This document shows, in pieces, positions 6,401 through 13,669 of a stretch of DNA of 15,335 bases. Where the stretch lies: assembly GCA_900548355.1 (NCBI GenBank), contig URKR01000039.1:1-15335 (forward strand), written 5' to 3'. Source of the stretch: an uncultured Oscillospiraceae bacterium. Lineage in GTDB: Bacteria; Bacillota; Clostridia; Oscillospirales; Ruminococcaceae. Made by a program: the position numbers and the translations under genes. Below the pieces are notes generated by a model. That model did not search any database and was not told the origin of the DNA. It saw only the letters and a program-made list of their open reading frames with translations. Within the stretch, counting starts at the first letter, position 1, and the number at the start of each line of letters is the position of its first letter.

Positions 6401-7637
6401 CAAGATGCCCTCCTTTTTGCCTCATTGTAGCAAAGGAAAATGACATCCCGGTGACAGAGGGTACGCCGGCGCGGTAAAAACGCACCACAAACATGCCGCC
6501 GCCGGCCGGTGCGTTCGTGGCGGAGACAGTCGCATTTTGCCGTTCCAGCAGTTCCTTTGCGATGCTGAGCCCGATGCCGGCGCTGTCCGGCCGGGCATTG
6601 GCACCGCGGTAGAAACGTTCAAACAGGCGGGGCAGATCTTTTGGCGCAAAGCCGGGGCCTTCATCCTGTATGCAAATTTCGGTATAGAGCGGGTTTTCGG
6701 TACAGCGGCAGCGCACGGCGCTGCCCGCAGGCGCGTGCTCCACACAATTCTTGAACAGGTTCGAAAAGGCCTCCACCGTCCAATCACGGTCGGCGCAGAC
6801 GGTTAAGGCCGGCAGTTCTTGAACATCGAGCGTCACACCCCGTGCGGCGGCCAGCGGTTGCAGCTGATCGGCAGCCATCATCAGCAAGGTGAACAGGTCG
6901 GCCGGCGCCGGGCGTAGCGGCAACGCGCCGGCGTCAAGGCGCGCCAGCAGCAACAGGGATTCTGCCAGCCGTGACAAGCGCGCCAGTTGCGGGGCCATGG
7001 CACGGCGGCAGGCGCCATCCGCGGCCTGAACCTGCAAGGACAGGGCGGTCAGCGGCGTTTTGAGCTGGTGGGCAATGTTGGCCAGGTGATCGGCAAACAT
7101 ATTGCGCATGGAAACCGCTTCCGCCCTGGTGCGGGCCAGTTCGGTGATGGTTTTGCCAAGCTCATCCGCCAGGCAGGCCAGGGGACCCTCGGCGGTTGAC
7201 TCCGCCCCCCAAAGGGGCTGGGGGCCGCCGGTACGGGCGGCTTCCAGCTGTGTAATCAGGCGCTGCAGCTGGCTGTGCAGCCGCCGGCGCTGCCAGACCC
7301 AACCGGCCAGCCACAGCCCGCCGGCCAGTAAAAAGCTTGTGCCGGCCGCCGCCGCAACGGGCAGGGCTGCGCCGGCAAAGTCGCCGGCTTCATACCCCAG
7401 GCCGGACAACACACCGGGCTGGACTGATGCGAAATTCCCGGCCTTGGCCAGCGTATATACGGCGTCCGCCGTTTCGGGCGCACGGGCAATCAGCGCGGTG
7501 CAAAAACCGTCCAACAGCGCAAGTTGCTGCCGGCAATGCCAGAAAAAGAGCAGGCCGGCTGTGAAAGAGGCAGCCAGCAGGCAGGCGGCCAATGTGGCCG
7601 GCAGCTCCTTTCGGAAAAGGCGGCGTGTGCGGTTCAT
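6381..7637 (-). CDS. Sensor histidine kinase (HisKA, BaeS/VanS-like)
   Basis: This 418-aa inner-membrane sensor is predicted to phosphorylate the response regulator encoded just upstream. TM1 (~13-33) and TM2 (~90-114) flank an outside loop of ~56 residues, longer than the ~25 residues of BceS-type intramembrane sensors. The HisKA box LANIAHQLKTPLTAL carries the phospho-acceptor H190. The ATPase part has N-box LFKNCVEHA (N297), G1 DEGPGF (325-330), F-box LFERFYRG, and G2 AGIGLSIAKELL (~353-364). After the last strand comes an unusual ~28-residue tail (GVPSVTGMSF to SDSM) that runs into the ATPase gene. ATG 7637 forms ATGA with the regulator stop, and GGAGG lies about 8 nt upstream. The open frame extends further upstream to 8126 but is the regulator's antisense-free shadow frame. 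Confidence 0.9.
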   Translation of the reverse strand: MNRTRRLFRKELPATLAACLLAASFTAGLLFFWHCRQQLALLDGFCTALIARAPETADAVYTLAKAGNFASVQPGVLSGLGYEAGDFAGAALPVAAAAGTSFLLAGGLWLAGWVWQRRRLHSQLQRLITQLEAARTGGPQPLWGAESTAEGPLACLADELGKTITELARTRAEAVSMRNMFADHLANIAHQLKTPLTALSLQVQAADGACRRAMAPQLARLSRLAESLLLLARLDAGALPLRPAPADLFTLLMMAADQLQPLAAARGVTLDVQELPALTVCADRDWTVEAFSNLFKNCVEHAPAGSAVRCRCTENPLYTEICIQDEGPGFAPKDLPRLFERFYRGANARPDSAGIGLSIAKELLERQNATVSATNAPAGGGMFVVRFYRAGVPSVTGMSFSFATMRQKGGHLDGSDSM

Positions 7638-8311
7638 GGGGTATCCTCCTCCAGCCGGTAACCAAAACTGCGGATCGTTTTCAGACAGGCCGGTTGGCCG
7701 AGTTTTTCCCGCAGCCGCTTCATGGTCACGGTCAATGTGTTGTCGTTGACAAACCGGCCGTTTTGGTCCCACAGTGTGCTGAGCAGCTGCTGCCGGGTCA
7801 GTGTTCGGCCTTTGTTCTGCATCAGCAAGGCAAGCAGACGGTATTCGAGGTAACCCAACCGCACTTCCTGCCCCTGGAGGGTCACAAGCTGGCGCGCTTC
7901 GTCCAGCGCAATACCGCCGCATTGCAGCAGGCTTCCCGCATTGTCCCTGTGCCCGCAGCGCCGCCACAGCGCTTCGATGCGTGAGTACAGGATTTCCAGC
8001 TCGAAAGGCTTGGTCACATAATCGTCGGCGCCGCAGGCAAAGCCGGCCAGTACGTCGGCAGTGTCGCTGCGCACGGTCAACAGCAGCAGCGGCAAGGCGG
8101 GAAAACGGCTGCGCAGCGCCCGGCAAAAATCAGCGCCGGCGCCGTCGGGCAGGTTCCAGTCGAGCAGCACAAGCTCAGGGGAAGCAGCCTGTATGGCTTG
8201 CTGCGCGGCGGCCAGCGTGGGGCAATGGGTTACGGCGCAGCCTTTGCCGGCTAAAAAGTCAGCCACCGCCCCGGCGATCACGGCGTCATCTTCCACCCAA
8301 AGAATCTTCAT
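7634..8311 (-). CDS. OmpR/PhoB-family response regulator
   Basis: This 225-aa DNA-binding regulator is the first gene of the exporter operon. The receiver domain (1-~115) has acidic pair D8/D9 (VEDDA), phospho-acceptor D51 in LLDWNLPDG, T79, and K101 in VTKPFE. The winged-helix output domain (~128-222) shows LGYLEYRLLALLMQNKGRTLTRQQLLSTLW, then the recognition helix in NDNTLTVTMKRLREKLG, then KTIRSFGYRL. ATG 8311 begins the canonical MKILWVEDD; the ribosome binding site is modest (GAGGGA). The stop overlaps the kinase start by 4 nt (ATGA). Its promoter lies in an 18-bp inverted repeat that is a natural candidate operator for this protein. By analogy with known exporter-linked systems it probably activates the downstream ABC genes, which is inference. 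Confidence 0.93.
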   Translation of the reverse strand: MKILWVEDDAVIAGAVADFLAGKGCAVTHCPTLAAAQQAIQAASPELVLLDWNLPDGAGADFCRALRSRFPALPLLLLTVRSDTADVLAGFACGADDYVTKPFELEILYSRIEALWRRCGHRDNAGSLLQCGGIALDEARQLVTLQGQEVRLGYLEYRLLALLMQNKGRTLTRQQLLSTLWDQNGRFVNDNTLTVTMKRLREKLGQPACLKTIRSFGYRLEEDTP

Positions 8312-8330
8312 CCCGATCCCTCGCTTTCTG

Positions 8331-8376
8331 GTTCCCAGTATACCACAAACACCGCGCCTTGTGGTATACTGGGAAC
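8331..8376. promoter_or_regulatory. Symmetrical divergent promoter in an 18-bp inverted repeat
   Basis: GTTCCCAGTATACCACAA (8331-8348) and its exact reverse complement (8359-8376) flank a 10-nt spacer. Each arm holds an extended -10 box, TGGTATACT. The + strand box is at 8362-8370 and faces the hydrolase gene (start 8400). The - strand box is at 8345-8337 and faces the response regulator (start 8311). No good -35 boxes are visible, which fits extended -10 promoters. The start sites would fall near 8377 and 8330. Confidence 0.75.
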
Positions 8377-8399
8377 AAACACGGCAAGGAGGGCGGACA

Positions 8400-9242
8400 A
8401 TGGACGCTTGTTGGTATAAGCAGGGGCACGCGCTGCTGCAGCAGATCTCGCAGACCGATTTTGGGGAATCCGTTGTCAGTTTGTGGTACATCGGCCAGAT
8501 GGGGGTGATCGTCAAATGGCGCGGTATGGTACTGTGTATTGACCCGGTCCTCGGCGCAATGCCCGGGGCGGACGGCCGGGACCGGCGCAGCTACCCGGCC
8601 CCGTTCCGGGCAAGGGAATTCAAGGCGGATTTCATCTTTTGCACCCACGACCATGCGGACCATATGCACCCCGAAACACTTGCCGGTCTGGCGCAGGCAA
8701 ACCCGGGGCTGACCATTGTCGTGCCGCGGCCGCTGGTTGAAAAAGCCGGCGGGTTCGGCATTCCGGCAAACCAGCTTCGCGGCGCACGCCAGGGGCAAAA
8801 ACTGTCTTTGGGCAAAGAAATTGCCGTCACCCCGGTGGCAACGGCGCATGAAAACTATGAATTTGATGCCGAAGGCAACAGCCGGACGCTCGGCTATGTG
8901 ATCGAGTTGGGCGGGCACCGGCTGTTTCACAGCGGCGATACCGTTGTCACCGAACAGCTGCGGGACGATTTGCGGGCGTTCTGTGGCTTTGATGCTGCAA
9001 TGCTGCCAATTAACGGGCGGGATCTCGCGCGGAACCTGCGCGGTATTGTCGGCAACATGAACAGCCGGGAAGCCTGCTGGCTGGCCGATCAGATCGGCGC
9101 AGATCTGGTGATCCCGCTGCATTATGACATGATTCCCGGAAACGGCGAAAACCCGCTTGTTTTTGCCGACTGCATCCGGCATTATGCTCCCGGCCGCAAA
9201 TACCACATCTTCCAGTTGGGGGAGCGATATCTGCTGGGATGA
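8400..9242 (+). CDS. Metallo-beta-lactamase-fold hydrolase (UlaG-like)
   Basis: This 280-aa soluble metal-dependent hydrolase has no signal peptide. The metal ligands are visible: CTHDHADHM (H83, D85, H88 region), H150 in VATAHENYEF, D180 in HSGDT, and H241 in LVIPLHYDMIP. LPINGRD and RNLRGIVGNMN (~202-220) are typical of the L-ascorbate-6-phosphate lactonase (UlaG)-like branch of the superfamily, but no ascorbate genes are near, so the substrate is unknown. ATG 8400 follows AAGGAGG with 7 nt spacing. The frame is open further upstream only through the antisense of the response regulator and is not used. The gene is monocistronic and diverges from the regulator across the shared inverted repeat, so it may belong to the same regulon, which is inference. 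Confidence 0.88.
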   Translation: MDACWYKQGHALLQQISQTDFGESVVSLWYIGQMGVIVKWRGMVLCIDPVLGAMPGADGRDRRSYPAPFRAREFKADFIFCTHDHADHMHPETLAGLAQANPGLTIVVPRPLVEKAGGFGIPANQLRGARQGQKLSLGKEIAVTPVATAHENYEFDAEGNSRTLGYVIELGGHRLFHSGDTVVTEQLRDDLRAFCGFDAAMLPINGRDLARNLRGIVGNMNSREACWLADQIGADLVIPLHYDMIPGNGENPLVFADCIRHYAPGRKYHIFQLGERYLLG

Positions 9243-9266
9243 GCCCTGCATGAGAGCGAAAACGGT

Positions 9267-9316
9267 GAAAAGCACGGCTTGTTGGCGCTGCGGCAATGAC
9301 AAACCGCCAGCTTTTC
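9267..9316. terminator. Imperfect hairpin between convergent genes
   Basis: GAAAAGC (9267-9273) pairs with GCTTTTC (9310-9316), and inside it TGGCG (9283-9287) with CGCCA (9305-9309). It lies 25 nt after the hydrolase stop and beyond the permease end, so it may end both transcripts. There is no long T-run. Confidence 0.35.
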
Positions 9317-9330
9317 TCGGCTTGGGAAGG

Positions 9331-9354
9331 GGGACAAGGCGTCCCGTTTGTCCC
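9331..9354. terminator. 7-bp hairpin downstream of the permease
   Basis: GGGACAA (9331-9337) and TTGTCCC (9348-9354) form a perfect short stem 7 nt beyond the permease stop on the minus strand. No T-run follows, so a terminator role is tentative. Confidence 0.35.
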
Positions 9355-9360
9355 GGGCGC

Positions 9361-10551
9361 TCACCGCAGCCGGAGTGCGGCCAGCAGCAGACCGCACTCG
9401 GCAACCAGAAAAACGCACCAGAGGGCAAGCGCGGCGGGTACGGCGTTTATCAGCGCCGCCACCAGCAGCATGGCGAGCGGTACCAGATATTTGCGCGGGT
9501 GGTGCCAGAGGTCGCTTTCGGTTTTCCAGCTGCGCAGCGGGCAATACCATTCCAGCAGCACGGCCCACAGCGCGCTTTGCAGTGCAAAGATCAGCGCGGT
9601 GAGGATTTCGCCTTGCCCAATGCCGCCGTCTATAACCTGCCAGCTGATCAGATACAGGCTGTCTATGCCGGTATTGACAAGGAACAGAAACAAAACATAC
9701 CGCACCCCAAACCGCCCTGCCTGGCCGGGCAGGGTGTGTACCGCCTGCAAAAGATCCGGGTTGGCCGAAAGCAGCGTACACAGCGGCGTATTCAGGCAGA
9801 GAAGCGCCAGCCCGGTACCGAACATCATTCCACGCCAGCCGCCGAAGAGAAGCGGCAGAAGACAGGCGAACGCGCAGAGCCCCGCCGTGTTTGCCAGGTA
9901 ATTCCGATTGGCCCAAAGATACCGCAGCAGGTACGCGCATACGCTGCCGTTGCTGCGGTATTGGCGTGTGCGCCGGGCAACGGCCACCGGGTAAAAGTCA
10001 TAGGCGTCGGCACGGGTCAGGATACCGCAGCTCACCGCCAGGTGGAGCAAGGCTGTCCGGCTGCACAGAAGCAGGCAGGCCAGGAACGCGGCGCACCACA
10101 GCGCCGCCGCAGCGGGATGCCCGCGGCGGCACAGCCAGTAGCTTGCGCCCGCTACGGCACAGGCTGCCGCGGCGCAGAACAGCGCGGCGGCAAGATCCGC
10201 GGCTTCCCAGCGGGCAGCCGCGGCGAACAATGCCCAGACCGGCAGCATTTTGGTCAGCAGTGTGTGTGTGCTGAGCACCGCAAGATAGCAGGCAACCAGT
10301 CTCCGCGGCGCAGACGGTAGGGCCAGAAGGCCGCGCAGATTTTCCCGCGTGTGCCGGCCCTGCAGCAGCTGCCACATCACACCGCCTGAAAAGCAGCCGG
10401 ATGTCAGGCAAAGGATGGTCGGCGCGATGGTAAGCCGCGGGTCGGCCGCGCGCACTGCAAGGAAAGCGAGGGCGCAGGCCGCCAGGCTGCGGTGAAGGGC
10501 TTCATACCGTGCGCCGAAGATCTGTTTGGCAAGCGCCTGTATCTGGAACAT
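9361..10551 (-). CDS. Polytopic membrane protein, probable ABC permease
   Basis: This 396-aa protein has roughly ten hydrophobic segments, at about 22-36, 42-60, 88-112, 118-139, 147-168, 217-237, 241-262, 283-303, 315-334 and 356-393. Charged loops lie between, including RRTRQYRSNG near 193-202. I recognise no named family motif. The permease role is inferred from position: it follows, and overlaps by 50 nt, an ABC ATPase gene, and no other membrane partner is present except a 56-aa protein. ATG 10551 has GGGAGGTG 10 nt upstream, inside the ATPase reading frame. The in-frame extension to 10641 has no ribosome binding site and is antisense-like. It could be an ABC-2-type exporter subunit of 10 or more TMs, possibly a fused dimer. 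The substrate is unknown. Confidence 0.75.
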   Translation of the reverse strand: MFQIQALAKQIFGARYEALHRSLAACALAFLAVRAADPRLTIAPTILCLTSGCFSGGVMWQLLQGRHTRENLRGLLALPSAPRRLVACYLAVLSTHTLLTKMLPVWALFAAAARWEAADLAAALFCAAAACAVAGASYWLCRRGHPAAAALWCAAFLACLLLCSRTALLHLAVSCGILTRADAYDFYPVAVARRTRQYRSNGSVCAYLLRYLWANRNYLANTAGLCAFACLLPLLFGGWRGMMFGTGLALLCLNTPLCTLLSANPDLLQAVHTLPGQAGRFGVRYVLFLFLVNTGIDSLYLISWQVIDGGIGQGEILTALIFALQSALWAVLLEWYCPLRSWKTESDLWHHPRKYLVPLAMLLVAALINAVPAALALWCVFLVAECGLLLAALRLR

Positions 10552-11248
10552 AAACACCGAGCACCTCCCGTATGGTTTGGGTGGATATCTGCGCCCCGGC
10601 AAACGATTGGCGGATACAGCCTGATTCCAGCACAAGGACACGGTCGCAGGTCAGGCAGATGCTTTCCAGCACATGGGATGAAAACAGCAGCGTGCCATAC
10701 GCTCTATACCCGGCTATCAGCCGGTACAAAAACTCGGTACCTTGGAAATCCAGGCCGTTGACCGGTTCATCCAGCAAAAGCAGCGGCGGGTGCAGTGCAA
10801 AAGCAACGATCAGGTCGGCCTTTTTGCGGTTGCCGGTGGAAAGCTCTTTCAAAAGCAGGTCGGTGAAAGCCTCAAAATGGAACCCCTGTACCAGTGCGGT
10901 TGTATCGGGAACCGTTACCCCGTAGGAAGCCGCCGCATAGCGTAAGTATTCCCGGAAAGTAAAGTAGGGGAACGCACTTTCGTCGGCAAAGACGATGTAG
11001 CAGCTGCGTTTGAAGGCTTGCTGGCGGAAGGTGAAAGGCCGCCCCTGCCAGCGGGCGCCGTCAAGCCGGTAGCCCGGCAGCAGACCGGCCAGCGTATGGA
11101 TCAGGGTGGTTTTGCCGGCGCCGTTGAGCCCGATCAGCCCGACAATTTCATGGCGCCCCAACTCCAAAGACAGCCCCCGGAGCACCGGCTGCCCGGCTGT
11201 ATACCATACGCTGAGGTTTTGCAGGGAAAGAAACGCGTCGTCAGCCAT
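10502..11248 (-). CDS. ABC transporter ATPase with variant motifs
   Basis: This 248-aa cytoplasmic ATPase is part of a three-gene transporter cassette. Walker A GLNGAGKTT (40-48) and Walker B/D-loop LLLLDEPVNGLD (156-167) are canonical, and the switch histidine is H192 in SSH. The Q-loop position reads FADESAFPYF, so the usual glutamine seems replaced by aspartate or alanine. The signature is ELSTGNRKK (135-143) rather than LSGGQ. Both variants occur in CcmA/ABC-2-type ATPases (LSxGxxxK). GGAGGTGA lies 7 nt before ATG 11248, and the stop of the 56-aa gene is inside that ribosome binding site. The last 50 nt overlap the permease, an unusually long overlap. The tail after ~230 (GVYVPDTGACQTDLRRTV) is probably dispensable. 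Confidence 0.88.
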   Translation of the reverse strand: MADDAFLSLQNLSVWYTAGQPVLRGLSLELGRHEIVGLIGLNGAGKTTLIHTLAGLLPGYRLDGARWQGRPFTFRQQAFKRSCYIVFADESAFPYFTFREYLRYAAASYGVTVPDTTALVQGFHFEAFTDLLLKELSTGNRKKADLIVAFALHPPLLLLDEPVNGLDFQGTEFLYRLIAGYRAYGTLLFSSHVLESICLTCDRVLVLESGCIRQSFAGAQISTQTIREVLGVYVPDTGACQTDLRRTV

Positions 11249-11254
11249 GCGGTT

Positions 11255-11425
11255 TCACCTCCGGTTGCTTTTATCCTGCTTCCACAGCGAATAGGCAGAC
11301 CACAGGAAAATTGCCGACAGAGCAAAATAGAGCAGCGAAAACGAAAAATTGGCTGTGACCAGGCTGAAAAGCAGGCAGACAAGGAAGAGAAAACCCAGGA
11401 AAAAGCGGATGATTATATGGCGCAT
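11255..11425 (-). CDS. 56-aa two-TM membrane protein
   Basis: This small hydrophobic protein is the first gene of the transporter cassette. Two predicted membrane helices, at ~5-25 (IIIRFFLGFLFLVCLLFSLV) and ~29-47, are joined by a short TANFS turn, and a basic tail (WKQDKSNRR) should stay inside. ATG 11425 has AAAGGAGG 9 nt upstream, a strong ribosome binding site that argues this is a real gene despite its size. The stop is 6 nt before the ATPase start. It might be an accessory subunit that stabilises or regulates the permease. I recognise no family. Confidence 0.7.
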   Translation of the reverse strand: MRHIIIRFFLGFLFLVCLLFSLVTANFSFSLLYFALSAIFLWSAYSLWKQDKSNRR

Positions 11426-11456
11426 ATACAAATGCCTCCTTTGTTTTGCTGCTTTC

Positions 11457-11486
11457 AGCATACACCCAAAACAGGCGAAAGAACAA
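11457..11486 (-). promoter_or_regulatory. Weak candidate promoter of the transporter cassette
   Basis: On the minus strand TTGTTC (11486-11481) and TATGCT (11462-11457) are 18 bp apart, with a start site near 11450, about 25 nt before the 56-aa gene. The -35 match is poor, but the placement between a terminator and the first gene is right. Confidence 0.35.
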
Positions 11487-11518
11487 AACTGTCCGCAAAC
11501 GGTCGCTTTTTGACCGCG

Positions 11519-11546
11519 AAAAAAAGGGCCTTCTGCTGAAAGCCCT
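11519..11546 (-). terminator. Rho-independent terminator of the MATE/sensor operon
   Basis: On the minus strand AGGGCTTT (11546-11539) pairs with AAGGCCCT (11532-11525), including one G-U pair, around CAGCAG. Seven T follow (11525-11519). It lies about 110 nt after the kinase stop and ends the 15.1-11.6 kb operon. Confidence 0.85.
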
Positions 11547-11657
11547 CTCAAAGTGCAAACGAATCGGCCCCCAGGCGCAGCCGGTAAAGCTCCGCTTGAA
11601 GGCTGTTTTCTCTTGTGGTTTGCGGTTGTGTTTGGCTGCAAAACGGGGGTGCATCGT

Positions 11658-12950
11658 TTATTCGGTCTGGATTGCCTCGAAAAAGAGGGTGACTACCGCC
11701 CGGAACACACCGTCCGCATATGTTGTTGTGACAGCGCCCTCATATCGTTCGGCTGCGTCCCGTACGCTTTTCAGCCCCCAGCCATGGTGTACTTTATCCG
11801 GCTTGGCAGTCTGCAAGGCGCCGTCTTGCACGGCAGGGGGCTGCCCATATCCGTTTTCAACCTTGATGATGAGCATGGCGTTGATCCGCCGGATGGTCAG
11901 CGCAAGAAAGCGGCGCGGTTTTGGCGCGGTATCGGCGGCTTCCAGCGCATTATCCAGCAAGTTGCCGAGGATGGCGGTCAGGTCCACACTGCGGATGTTT
12001 GTGTTGTGCGGGTATTCAATGTTCAGGCTGGTACGGATGTGCATCTGCTCCGCCAGCGCAACTTTGCTGCTGATCAGATAGTCAACGGCTTTGTCCCCCG
12101 TCCAAAAAGAGTGGGCCATCTCATGAACCGGGGCGCGAAGCGCCGCGCAGTACCGCTTCGCTTCGGCCGGGTCTCCCTGCGCCAGGCACTGATAAATTGC
12201 CTCGATATGGTTGTGCAGGTCATGGTACAGTTTGGCATTGTCGGCGTAGGTTTTGCGCAGCGCCCGGTAGTCGCGCTCCACAATTTCGGCCTGGGCCTGC
12301 TTGAGCGCGGCAATTTCCTGCTCCATCGCCCGCTGACGGTTAAGCCGGTAGAACAACAGCGAAAGCAACAGAATCAGGGCAAGCAAAACCCAGCGGTCTA
12401 TGGTATCGGCCGGCAGCGGCAGGCGGTTTTGTGCAGATACGCTTACAGCCGCAATAAAACCTGCCACAGACACCCCGGAAACCAACGGCATCCGCCCGGT
12501 ACCCTGCTTCGGCTGCCTGGCCAGCACCAGCGCAATCACAGCGATCCCGACCCGCACAAGCCATACGGGTATCAGCTGCCGTACACAGCCGGGTGTTACA
12601 AAGCCCGGGTCATCCCACAGTATACCCAGCCATGCGCCGGCCAAAAAATCCCACAGCCCGACAGCCAGCTCATAAAAGAAAGCAAGAAAGAGGCAGAGGT
12701 TCCAGGGCTTTGCCTGTGCCCACAGCGCGCAACCGGCCAGCAGTGCACACTCAAAACCGAGGTGGCAAACGGCGGGCATCCCGGCGGCCTGCAGTATGGT
12801 GACAAGCCCGCCGCCCAGCAGCGCAGCAGCCGGCGCCACCCGGCCCAAACGGGAAGATTCGGCTTGCAGCGGGCGTGCAACCAGCCACAGCCCGAACCCA
12901 AGGCGCAGGGCGTTGGTGCCGACCAAGGAAATGATCTGGTATATCGCCAT
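11658..12950 (-). CDS. GHKL sensor histidine kinase (AgrC-like)
   Basis: This 430-aa membrane sensor is partnered with the LytTR regulator just upstream. The N-terminal ~200 residues hold about six hydrophobic segments (~4-26, 38-58, 66-78, 86-112, 127-144, 156-172, 186-202), as in AgrC-type peptide-sensing kinases. A coiled-coil-like helix (~205-240) leads to the histidine box LYHDLHNHIEAIYQCL (H243). The HATPase_c_5 domain has N-box ILGNLLDNALEAAD (N330/N334), KVENGYG (~363-369), and G-box HHGWGLKSVRDAAERYEG (388-405). ATG 12950 overlaps the regulator stop by one base (TGATG), so it is translationally coupled. There is no strong ribosome binding site, which supports coupling. No agrB/agrD-like peptide gene is seen in the window, so the ligand is unknown. 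Control of the linked MATE pump is inferred. Confidence 0.9.
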   Translation of the reverse strand: MAIYQIISLVGTNALRLGFGLWLVARPLQAESSRLGRVAPAAALLGGGLVTILQAAGMPAVCHLGFECALLAGCALWAQAKPWNLCLFLAFFYELAVGLWDFLAGAWLGILWDDPGFVTPGCVRQLIPVWLVRVGIAVIALVLARQPKQGTGRMPLVSGVSVAGFIAAVSVSAQNRLPLPADTIDRWVLLALILLLSLLFYRLNRQRAMEQEIAALKQAQAEIVERDYRALRKTYADNAKLYHDLHNHIEAIYQCLAQGDPAEAKRYCAALRAPVHEMAHSFWTGDKAVDYLISSKVALAEQMHIRTSLNIEYPHNTNIRSVDLTAILGNLLDNALEAADTAPKPRRFLALTIRRINAMLIIKVENGYGQPPAVQDGALQTAKPDKVHHGWGLKSVRDAAERYEGAVTTTYADGVFRAVVTLFFEAIQTE

Positions 12951-13669
12951 CAGATATGCGCCCCCCAAAACAGGTTGATCTGCCGCTTGACTTCTTGCAG
13001 ATGAGAACGGCTGATCGGCAGGCGGGTGCCGTCTTTCAGCACGGCAACCCCGCCCTCTATCTTCATGATCTGCAGCAGATTGGCGATGCAACCGCGGTCA
13101 ATGAATAAGAATTCCGGCGAACCAAGCTCCTCAAATACCTGCTGCAAACTTTTGCGCACTTTGGCGTCGCCGCCGCTGAACACAACCCGGGCGTTTTTTC
13201 CATCCCGTTCAATGTACGCAATGTCCCGGTACGGAATCTTTTCCAGCCGGCTGGCGGTGGCAATTACGTAGCTTTGCCCGGTCTCCAGCTCAACCAGTTT
13301 GGCTGCGTCGGTTACCGCCGCGGCCAATTTGGTTTCAAGGCTGTCTTTTGGCACATAGCGGAAGATGGAAAGTTCAAACGCATCAATGGCATATTCAGTG
13401 TGAGAGGTTACAAAGACAATCCGAACGTGTGGCAAAACCGTCTGGGCCTGCCTGGCCAGCGCCATCCCGTCCAGGCCGGGCATCTCGATGTCCAGCAGGA
13501 TCAGGTCATAGAAAAAGCCGTCGTCGCGCAGGTCGGCCAGCAGGTTGCCGCTTTGGGTATATGTGGTGAGCGCGCATTGGATACCTGCTTTTTGCAGGCT
13601 TTGCCGCACAATGGCCTCCTGGCGTGCAACAGCCTGCGCGTCATCATCACAAATCGCGATTTTGACCAT
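12950..13669 (-). CDS. LytTR-family response regulator (AgrA/LytR-like)
   Basis: This 239-aa DNA-binding regulator has a receiver domain (1-~122) with D8/D9/D10 in CDDD, phospho-acceptor D60 in LILLDIEMPGLDG, T88 in FVTSH, and K108 in RYVPKDS. The LytTR output domain (~135-235) shows IPYRDIAYIERDGKNARV, FEELGSPEFLFIDRGCIANL, and LPISRSHLQEVKRQI, the pattern of LytTR beta-strand DNA-binding domains. ATG 13669 lies 7 nt after GGAGGT; GTG 13678 is in frame but overlaps that site. The first 23 nt overlap the MATE gene, and the stop overlaps the kinase by 1 nt. Target sites are probably paired direct repeats upstream of its regulon, but none is evident at the operon promoter. Confidence 0.92.
   Translation of the reverse strand: MVKIAICDDDAQAVARQEAIVRQSLQKAGIQCALTTYTQSGNLLADLRDDGFFYDLILLDIEMPGLDGMALARQAQTVLPHVRIVFVTSHTEYAIDAFELSIFRYVPKDSLETKLAAAVTDAAKLVELETGQSYVIATASRLEKIPYRDIAYIERDGKNARVVFSGGDAKVRKSLQQVFEELGSPEFLFIDRGCIANLLQIMKIEGGVAVLKDGTRLPISRSHLQEVKRQINLFWGAHI

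Noticed and set aside
7638..8126. Upstream extension of the histidine kinase frame
   Set aside because: It lies wholly inside the response regulator gene in another frame; ATG 7637 has a good ribosome binding site and the usual ATGA overlap.
8061..8399. Upstream extension of the MBL hydrolase frame
   Set aside because: It is antisense to the response regulator and passes through the divergent promoter repeat.
8286..9428. 380-codon minus frame opposite the hydrolase
   Set aside because: High-GC shadow frame; the + strand holds intact metal-binding motifs.
9157..10320. 387-codon + frame opposite the 396-aa membrane protein
   Set aside because: It is Gln/Arg-rich with no motif, typical of antisense to a hydrophobic GC-rich gene.
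11553..13004. 483-codon + frame opposite the GHKL kinase
   Set aside because: The minus strand encodes an unmistakable kinase with H-, N- and G-boxes; this is its shadow.
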